In this document: positions 58,983 to 64,000 of the stretch, one piece after another | Position numbering within the stretch: position 1 is the stretch's first letter | Layout of the letters: each line of letters opens with the position of its first letter | Virus record (IMG/VR): IMGVR_UViG_3300044568_005111 | Span: 1 to 64,000 of that record | DNA: 64,000 bases | From: a virus | Strand: one strand, 5' to 3' | Made by a program: the position numbers and the translations under genes | Notes under the pieces: model-generated | What the model saw: the letters and a program-made list of their open reading frames with translations, nothing else | What the model was told of the DNA's origin: nothing | The model's database searches: none

Positions 58983-59597
58983 CTGAAAATGCTTGGCTAT
59001 TCGATTGCTTAGTCGAACTCTAGGATCTTCCGGATCTCTTGATAACACCGCGTATGGTAACATAAAACCAAAACTAAGTAGTATTCTCCTTGACCTAAAT
59101 GGAGCTGGCGTCCAGTGTTTGTAGAGGCTGGCCTCAAAACAATACATGTCAGACTGATTGATAGTTAAAGTGTCGGGGTCAATACAAAAATCATAGGGTT
59201 CTGCAAGCACACTGATATTACACTTATAGTTGATATGACCCTCTACTGCAGCATCATAGTGTTTCTGTACCTCTCCTCCGGTAGACATGTCAATCACTTG
59301 TAAAAAACTATTGTCTACTGGTATATTAAGTTGAGAACTGATCTTTTCCCTAATCGAGTAGATAAATTGAGGTACCTCACTCTGTACTACACTAGATATT
59401 GACTGAAACTCGGTGATGTAATTAGTTAGTTCAGTATTTGAGAGATCAAACATTGCACTAGTGCCACTTAGAGACTTTGATAATTTATCTAGGTGGTGAT
59501 TGGGTTTACCTGTACGTGTGACTAGACCCGATGCCCAATCAACTATTTTAGCGCTCTCCTCCTCATCTATAAAATTTTTAAAGTGCCGGTAACTCAT
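58977..59597 (-). CDS. 2OG-Fe(II) oxygenase-like protein
   Basis: A 206-residue protein with the double-stranded beta-helix pattern of prolyl-4-hydroxylase-like oxygenases. The metal pair H-x-D lies in GEVQKHYDAAVEGHINYKC, the distal His in LYKHWTPAP and the 2-oxoglutarate Arg in RSRRILLSFGF. The substrate is unknown; phage members may modify proteins or bases. It overlaps the gene at 59594 by four bases. Confidence 0.75.
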   Translation of the reverse strand: MSYRHFKNFIDEEESAKIVDWASGLVTRTGKPNHHLDKLSKSLSGTSAMFDLSNTELTNYITEFQSISSVVQSEVPQFIYSIREKISSQLNIPVDNSFLQVIDMSTGGEVQKHYDAAVEGHINYKCNISVLAEPYDFCIDPDTLTINQSDMYCFEASLYKHWTPAPFRSRRILLSFGFMLPYAVLSRDPEDPRVRLSNRIAKHFQK

Positions 59598-59926
59598 TTT
59601 CCCCAGCTAGATTTAATTCTCTTTAATCCGTGCTCTGCTAAGAACTCACTAGGTACCCGATCCTCCCCAATAATAGTATGCATTTGAGAAGCTAGCATGT
59701 TTTGGTGCATTGCCTCATTTACGTTAATAAAGCAGAACCAGTGAGTTGCTGGTAATTCTCCAGTTGAGGAAAGAGGTATTTTTAGGTGATCTAGTGAAAT
59801 ATCTTCACCCTTTTTCTTTTTTAATTCAAGTAACCCTTCAGTTAATTTAAGTTGCGGTAAAACAGTAGTTGCTCTTTCACGAGCATCGGTGATGTTTGAG
59901 TCTTCACATAGTATACATAATCTCAT
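59594..59926 (-). CDS. Small protein, unknown
   Basis: A 110-residue protein (MRLCILCEDSNITDARERAT) with an N-terminal C-x-x-C and a HWFCFINVNEAMHQNMLASQ segment. It is translationally coupled to the oxygenase, so it may act with it. No family recognised. Confidence 0.65.
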   Translation of the reverse strand: MRLCILCEDSNITDARERATTVLPQLKLTEGLLELKKKKGEDISLDHLKIPLSSTGELPATHWFCFINVNEAMHQNMLASQMHTIIGEDRVPSEFLAEHGLKRIKSSWGK

Positions 59927-59940
59927 ATAATTAAATTTTT

Positions 59941-60855
59941 TTAGAAACTGGTGATTGAAAGTATGGCAACATTCTCGGCTGACTCAATAAGTAAATCTTT
60001 AACGAAAGTCAAATAATATGGGGTGACAGCTCCGCCAGTGTCAGTGTCCATTTTAAATAGCCCAATGCTCGAATTATCTTCAGGATCTAACCATGATGCG
60101 TCTACATATACTACACCTTTGTGCTCAACTGCTCCAAATACAGTATCGATTGACTGAATATTTGGTTCGCTTGGTGAAGGCAACAGTACATTACTATAGG
60201 TAAACTCGCCAGTCTCAATATTGAATGGGCCAGTAATAAATTGTGGTAGCGCATTATCTATTGCAATTGCCCAGGTAGCTCCTTCATACAGGAATAGGTT
60301 CCTAAGTAAGTATCCAGTCTCCTCTGGGTCCACTTCTGAAACTACAGTTGCCGTTGCTTCTGGTAAAAGAGGATCAAGCTCAATTCGAATAATACTACTA
60401 ATCGCTTTTTTAAAGAAGTTATCCAGGTAGATAAAGTTTCCTTCCCCTTCATAATAGAGAGAAGAGGCGCCTTTTGCAGCATAGTCTGAAATATCGTTCT
60501 CGATAAATTCAAGTTCTCTTGTAGTACGATCAATCCTTACAAAGGAAACCTCACCTTCAACATCAACAGTCGCATATACTAATCCATCGTCTGTGTTTAG
60601 GGTGGCCTGTGTAATATCAGGAAACGGTGCATAATTAAAGGACCAGTTTGCCTCGCCTCTACCTAGGCTATATGCAAGACCAGTTGCGGCTACTCCATAT
60701 AGACCAGCCAATGGATCTAGTCCGCCGGAACCGGCGGCTGCAGCGGCAGCTACTGCCGCGCTGTATGACATCTGTTCAAACATCATCTGCTCTTCCATCT
60801 CTCGACGAATTTTAAGCTGTTCTGGACTCTCTGAGCCCCAATTGATAAATGACAT
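59941..60855 (-). CDS. Virion-type protein with Ala/Met-rich start and beta-repeat body
   Basis: A 304-residue protein. The first 75 residues are helical and Ala/Met/Gly-rich (MEEQMMFEQMSYSAAVAAAA, then GLYGVAATGLAYSLGRGE). The rest is a run of beta-strands with acidic turns (DGLVYATVDVEGEVSFVRID) like a beta-propeller. A membrane-active ejected or fibre-associated protein is possible. No family recognised. Confidence 0.65.
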   Translation of the reverse strand: MSFINWGSESPEQLKIRREMEEQMMFEQMSYSAAVAAAAAAGSGGLDPLAGLYGVAATGLAYSLGRGEANWSFNYAPFPDITQATLNTDDGLVYATVDVEGEVSFVRIDRTTRELEFIENDISDYAAKGASSLYYEGEGNFIYLDNFFKKAISSIIRIELDPLLPEATATVVSEVDPEETGYLLRNLFLYEGATWAIAIDNALPQFITGPFNIETGEFTYSNVLLPSPSEPNIQSIDTVFGAVEHKGVVYVDASWLDPEDNSSIGLFKMDTDTGGAVTPYYLTFVKDLLIESAENVAILSITSF

Positions 60856-60870
60856 ACTAAAAAGTTATTT
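60842..60870. repeat. 29-bp direct repeat, copy 1
   Basis: Covers the start codon region and upstream leader of the gene at 59941-60855. It is identical to 61832-61860. Confidence 0.9.
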
Positions 60871-60882
60871 TAATTATTTATC
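60865..60882 (-). promoter_or_regulatory. Late-promoter-like motif
   Basis: On the minus strand GATAAATAATTAAAATAA, before the ATG at 60855. Confidence 0.5.
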
Positions 60883-60883
60883 T

Positions 60884-61411
60884 CTAGTATGAAGTATGTA
60901 GAGTTAAGTTAAAAAGATCGTGTATAAATGTCTCCTCATCATCCGTTGCCTCGTATTTATCAAAAATCACATTAACATCCTTAACTGCTGGATTGAAAGA
61001 CGTACCATTGACTGTAATGCTTGACCAGTGACCATCAACCCAACTGTATTCAAAGATTAGGGTGTCACCAGTTGAAAGTAGTATATTTGCTTGGTAACCA
61101 TCGTTCCATGCAGTACCGAATACATACAAGGCGACTTCTCCTCGAGGACCAGTCCAATTCCTAATCCACTCTCCAACTCGACCATCCACTTCCCAATCAC
61201 CAGTCTCTTCAATCTCAAAATAATAATCATCAGGTCGAATCATTGACTCAATTGGGGTGTCAGTCTCTACTGATATCTTAATAATCGCCTCAATTAATTC
61301 CTTTTTATCAATTATGCTAAGATCAAATAGGTAACGTACATCCTCTAATTTAGAGACGGGTGCAGACTCTGACTCGTGAAGTACTCCTCGATATTTAATG
61401 ATATGCTTCAT
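60884..61411 (-). CDS. Unknown protein with LxE-type N-terminus
   Basis: A 175-residue acidic protein. MKHIIKYRGVLHESESAPVS is a weak form of the packaging signature. It shares VRYLFDLSIIDKKELI with two neighbours. The second half is beta-rich (GWEVDGR-like GDWEVDGRVGEWIRNWTGPR). No family recognised. Confidence 0.65.
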   Translation of the reverse strand: MKHIIKYRGVLHESESAPVSKLEDVRYLFDLSIIDKKELIEAIIKISVETDTPIESMIRPDDYYFEIEETGDWEVDGRVGEWIRNWTGPRGEVALYVFGTAWNDGYQANILLSTGDTLIFEYSWVDGHWSSITVNGTSFNPAVKDVNVIFDKYEATDDEETFIHDLFNLTLHTSY

Positions 61412-61417
61412 ATAGAT

Positions 61418-61759
61418 TTATTTACGACGAATTGACCAGCCACTTTGTGAAGCTCGTTCCTCCGCCTTTTCCTCTGCTGACATTGCGTTGTATTCTTCCC
61501 ACTTGCTTTTCATCTCCTTAACCGCTTCCTTCATTGCCTTTTTAACTTCAGCAATTGTTTTGTATTTAGAGAGACCTGTTTTAAATCTGGATAATATATT
61601 AAGCTCATCTAATTCTTTTGCTAAATCCTGAATCTCGTCCTGGTCCTTTGTTGAAAGTTCTCGATATTGATCGCGTAAACGAGTACTACCTTGAGGTAGT
61701 GCATGATAGAATTTCGCCTCATTAATAAATTGACCAAAGTTTTTTACTACTTGTTTCAT
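61418..61759 (-). CDS. Putative packaged protein, unknown
   Basis: A 113-residue basic helical protein. MKQVVKNFGQFINEAKFYHA has a textbook signature, INE followed by A. The C-terminal half is Lys/Glu/Ala-rich (KKAMKEAVKEMKSKWEEYNA). No family recognised. Confidence 0.75.
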   Translation of the reverse strand: MKQVVKNFGQFINEAKFYHALPQGSTRLRDQYRELSTKDQDEIQDLAKELDELNILSRFKTGLSKYKTIAEVKKAMKEAVKEMKSKWEEYNAMSAEEKAEERASQSGWSIRRK

Positions 61760-61765
61760 TGTTAA

Positions 61766-61784
61766 ATTATTTTTTTATTTATTT
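61766..61784 (-). promoter_or_regulatory. Late-promoter-like motif
   Basis: On the minus strand AAATAAATAAAAAAATAAT, before the ATG at 61759. Confidence 0.4.
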
Positions 61785-61831
61785 CTATTATATGTATGTA
61801 GACCAGTCCAAGCGTGAGCATCTAGAGCAAG

Positions 61832-61860
61832 TTGATAAATGACATACTAAAAAGTTATTT
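61832..61860. repeat. 29-bp direct repeat, copy 2
   Basis: Identical to 60842-60870. On the minus strand it would encode the start MSFIN, then stop after two more codons. It is a truncated copy of a gene start and its leader. Confidence 0.9.
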
Positions 61861-61873
61861 AGGTTATTTATAC

Positions 61874-61899
61874 GAAAAAAGGCTCCATGAAAGGAGCCT
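61874..61899 (-). terminator. Intrinsic terminator (minus strand)
   Basis: On the minus strand AGGCTCC ... GGAGCCT followed by TTTTT, just beyond the stop of the gene at 61923. Confidence 0.85.
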
Positions 61900-61922
61900 C
61901 TATCTAATTTAAAGATCTTGGA

Positions 61923-62246
61923 TTAGTAACGACTCTCACGTGAACGAAAGATCTCGTCCATGTCACTAGGATCGTCGTACTTGTAGCTGTCAGCCGTCTC
62001 TCTTTCCAGTGCCTCGATTTGATCTGCAGGTCCGTGAAGTGTAAAGAATGCCGGTTCGTTTGCATTGCCATTATTCTCTGTTTGGATATCCATGATAATA
62101 CAGTCAGGCGCAGTCTTGGCGATAATCATTAGGTATTCAGCCATCTCAGCTGCACCTATTCCCAATACCATCTCAAGGTGGATCTCCTTGTCAAAGCGTG
62201 ACCCTTCATTTAAGAACTGACCAAAGTTTTTTACTTGAGTTTTCAT
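61923..62246 (-). CDS. Putative packaged protein, unknown
   Basis: A 107-residue protein. MKTQVKNFGQFLNEGSRFDK has the signature, LNE followed by G. The body is a short alpha/beta domain (AAEMAEYLMIIAKTAPDCII). No family recognised. It shares KNFGQF with the gene at 61418. Confidence 0.7.
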   Translation of the reverse strand: MKTQVKNFGQFLNEGSRFDKEIHLEMVLGIGAAEMAEYLMIIAKTAPDCIIMDIQTENNGNANEPAFFTLHGPADQIEALERETADSYKYDDPSDMDEIFRSRESRY

Positions 62247-62255
62247 ATTATTCTA

Positions 62256-62273
62256 CGTTTTTAGTTATTTATC
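62256..62273 (-). promoter_or_regulatory. Late-promoter-like motif
   Basis: On the minus strand GATAAATAACTAAAAACG, before the ATG at 62246. Confidence 0.5.
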
Positions 62274-62456
62274 AAGGGGGAAATCCTCTGGGTGCTGCTG
62301 AACCCTCTCAACCATACGATCAAGCTCTTCGGAGATCTCCTGTAAGAGAATATTATGAACGGCTACTCCCCGCTCTTCCCAGCTAATAAAACCCAATTCA
62401 TGAAGCTGGTTAAGATCCTCCAGCCGGGTATCAAATGTATCACTCCACTCCTTCAT
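62265..62456 (-). CDS. Small protein, unknown
   Basis: A 63-residue acidic helical protein (MKEWSDTFDTRLEDLNQLHE). The segment LEDLNQLHELGFISWEERGV resembles the LYDIGMISAEDLI motif of its neighbours, so it may be a short relative. No enzymatic domain. Confidence 0.6.
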   Translation of the reverse strand: MKEWSDTFDTRLEDLNQLHELGFISWEERGVAVHNILLQEISEELDRMVERVQQHPEDFPLDK

Positions 62457-63567
62457 TAGATACTATTATACATAATAGCCTGGAGCCAATTAAAAATTCC
62501 TGGGGGATTTTTTCCCGGTGGAGAGGGGACACTTATCCAAGGGGGCGAGGTCACAAAACTCTTGGTACTCTATAATTATAAGGGGTACACGGGCAGGCAT
62601 ACACGGGGAGATACTTGGGGAGTATACCTGGGGGAGAGAAACAAGAAACCCTGAGTTAAACTAACCCAGGGTACCTTCTTACCTAAAACCTTTAATAAAA
62701 ATGAAAAACAGAGGAATTCAAGCTCCGTTATATTGTTATTATACATAGAGTCTTGGCTGGATTAAAATAGGAGGAGGAAAAAAGGCCAGGAAAGGGCTCC
62801 TAGCCATGGGGGATTCTCGGGGCCCGGTGAGGGGACGGATTTTCGGGGCCAGGGCGGCCTATAGTCACAAAATTTAACTCGAAATTGCTAGCTAGTCTAT
62901 CTAGCCTATCTAGTCTATCCTGATAGGCGCTCGGCCAGGGGCTCCTGGGGGCCTGCCAGGCGGTAAAATGTACCCCTGGGGCTGTCTCCTGGCCGACTGG
63001 TCCATGCCTACTGGCCAGACCGGCTCCTGGAGCTGATTCCTGCTAGTCTAGCCAGCTAGCTATCGAATAGTCCGGTCTCAGGCGCTCGGCCAGGCGCGGT
63101 TCTGGTTCCTAGCTAGGCGAATTATTAATCCAATAGCGTCTCTGGCTAGGCGAGCTTGACAGGTCTGCCGGTTGTGTCGGCTTGGCTTAATCCATTCGTG
63201 TCTCTGCTCGACTCTTGACCTGTGCTAAACCCTAAGCTAGACTGTTGCTTAGCGTCTCTGTTCGAAAAAGATCTATGCACTCGTGTCTCTAGTAATTTTT
63301 AGAGACCGCTTGATCTAGCACAGATCCTGGAAGAAAACGCTTCTTCTGCGGGTGCTAACACCTTTTCCGGTCTCCCGACTTTTATGCTTGGAAGATTGTC
63401 AGGGTTAATATAGATTGGTTATATTTACTATCAGGCTCGGTCCATGGGGAATGAGACTTTTTGCTAAGCTAAATACAACTTGTACTCTCTTGATATTTAA
63501 TCTAGTAAACGCATTACCGATTGGAACTAATTGGTTATATTTACTATATAACTTAAAACATGAAAGT
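62457..63567. other. GC-rich gene-free region with G-runs and short repeats
   Basis: About 1.1 kb without a credible gene. It is much richer in G+C than the rest (a hand count of 62941-63000 gives 41 of 60). It contains clustered G-runs at about 62580-62640, CTAG-rich short tandem repeats at 62888-62925, four CG(T/C)-GTCTCT-like repeats between about 63135 and 63290, a GTCTCTA/TAGAGAC hairpin and a GAAGAA/TTCTTC hairpin. The last 150 bases return to AT-rich sequence with a TTATATTTACTAT motif. It may be a replication origin, packaging or terminus region, or acquired DNA. Confidence 0.6.
63531..63552 (+). promoter_or_regulatory. Repeated promoter-like motif
   Basis: TTATATTTACTATATAACTT, before the ATG at 63568. 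The same sequence recurs from about 63845, and a partial copy lies at about 63419. Confidence 0.5.
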
Positions 63568-63747
63568 ATGACAACATCAGACATTAGAGCAGAGATCGTA
63601 GAGTTAATTAATTCAGGAATCTTAAACGTTCCTAAGATAGTAAAATACTTTCGTCAGTATCGACCTGAAGCGGATCTAGAGAAGGTCAAGGAAGAGGCAA
63701 AAGAATTAGTTGCGCAGGCGAGAGAAACTATTAAGCGTGGATATTAA
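63568..63747 (+). CDS. 59-residue protein, unknown
   Basis: A helical charged protein (MTTSDIRAEIVELINSGILN, then LEKVKEEAKELVAQARETIK). I chose the ATG at 63568 after the promoter-like motif, not the far upstream TTG frame through the GC-rich region. It is followed by a terminator. The start may bind nucleic acid as a small helix-turn-helix. No family recognised. Confidence 0.6.
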   Translation: MTTSDIRAEIVELINSGILNVPKIVKYFRQYRPEADLEKVKEEAKELVAQARETIKRGY

Positions 63748-63752
63748 GTTTA

Positions 63753-63775
63753 GAACCCGAGCAATCGGGTTTTTT
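63753..63775 (+). terminator. Intrinsic terminator
   Basis: AACCCGA-GCAA-TCGGGTT followed by TTTT. Confidence 0.85.
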
Positions 63776-63839
63776 AGTGCAGACTGGCCATGGGTCTCCA
63801 GCTTTTTATTATCCTAATTTCTACCGAGGTTAATAAAAA

Positions 63840-63862
63840 AGTATTATATTTACTATATAACT
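63840..63862 (+). promoter_or_regulatory. Promoter-like motif, both elements
   Basis: AGTATTATATTTACTATATA combines the AGTATTATA motif with the repeated TTATATTTACTATATAAC sequence. It lies 15 bases before the last gene. Confidence 0.5.
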
Positions 63863-63876
63863 TAATAACAAAGAAG

Positions 63877-64000
63877 ATGAAGATAGTATTATTGTTTATC
63901 GCAGTATGTGCAGGTGTATGGACATGGAATCATCCTTTCCCGCCGAGAGTAAACGACTTTAGCATAGCAGTTTTAGTAACGTTCGGCATTTACAGAGAAT
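63877..64000 (+). CDS. Small membrane protein, C-terminus outside window
   Basis: An open frame of 41 codons to the right edge. It starts MKIVLLFIAVCAGVWTWNHP, a hydrophobic N-terminus, and continues RVNDFSIAVLVTFGIYRE. It is probably a small membrane or exported protein. Incomplete, so no family can be judged. Confidence 0.55.
   Translation, partial: MKIVLLFIAVCAGVWTWNHPFPPRVNDFSIAVLVTFGIYRE

Noticed and set aside
62457-63567. Coding gene in the GC-rich region
   Set aside because: Only a weak TTG-started frame reaches into it from 63415, and its conserved-looking part begins at the ATG at 63568.

Overview
The window is a stretch of a large, AT-rich, T4-related contractile-tailed phage of a Bacteroidetes (flavobacteria-like) host. 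Phage identity rests on a gp17-type large terminase with a gp16-like small subunit upstream, a gp6-like baseplate wedge protein, many virion-type proteins, three peptidoglycan hydrolases, DNA ligase, thymidylate synthase and a homing endonuclease. The host assignment rests on a sigma-70 protein that starts exactly like Bacteroidetes RpoD, a secreted CUB protein with a type IX secretion-like tail, a DUF4494-like protein, and near absence of Shine-Dalgarno sites. No integrase, plasmid gene or CRISPR array is visible.

Layout. 1-1863 (minus): end of one virion gene and an amidoligase-like/pentapeptide protein. 1981-18996 (plus): baseplate, packaging, an ECF-like sigma factor, membrane proteins and a run of virion/assembly genes. 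19098-22659: FkbM methyltransferase, glycosyltransferase-like protein and secreted CUB protein. 22686-29048: virion or packaged proteins including a Nudix hydrolase and a two-domain lysin. 29077-36025: tightly packed metabolic genes (DNA ligase, phosphoesterase, thymidylate synthase, hot-dog thioesterase and many small unknowns). 36262-45107: an RNA region of about 9 kb with 27 cloverleaf tRNAs covering all 20 amino acids, at least six tRNA-like RNAs whose middle is replaced by another structured domain, many other hairpin-rich RNAs, a Ro60 (TROVE/VWA) gene and a GIY-YIG homing endonuclease. 45154-51134 (plus): two histidine kinases and a receiver protein, then coiled-coil/membrane, holin-like and endolysin genes. 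51409-62456 (mostly minus): small virion-type proteins, a CHAP amidase, a 2OG-Fe(II) oxygenase and, on the plus strand, the RpoD-like sigma factor. 62457-63567: a GC-rich, gene-free anomaly. 63568-64000: start of another small-gene module.

How the parts work together. Two promoter-like motifs recur. GATAAATAATAAAAA, resembling the T4 late promoter TATAAATA, stands before virion-type genes, the kinases and the homing endonuclease. AGTATTATAA stands before metabolic genes and tRNA operons. Two phage sigma factors could read such signals. The tRNA operons carry boxA-like antitermination sites. About fifteen otherwise unrelated proteins share a short N-terminal signature ending in F(I/L)NE, which looks like the T4 capsid-targeting sequence cut by the gp21 prohead protease. 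This suggests that they are packaged in the head.

The most interesting candidates are (i) Ro60 with a family of tRNA-mimicking, Y-RNA-like RNAs inside the tRNA array, (ii) a phage-encoded two-component pathway next to the lysis genes, and (iii) the packaged-protein signature. All calls were made by reading the sequence. No database search or folding program was run.
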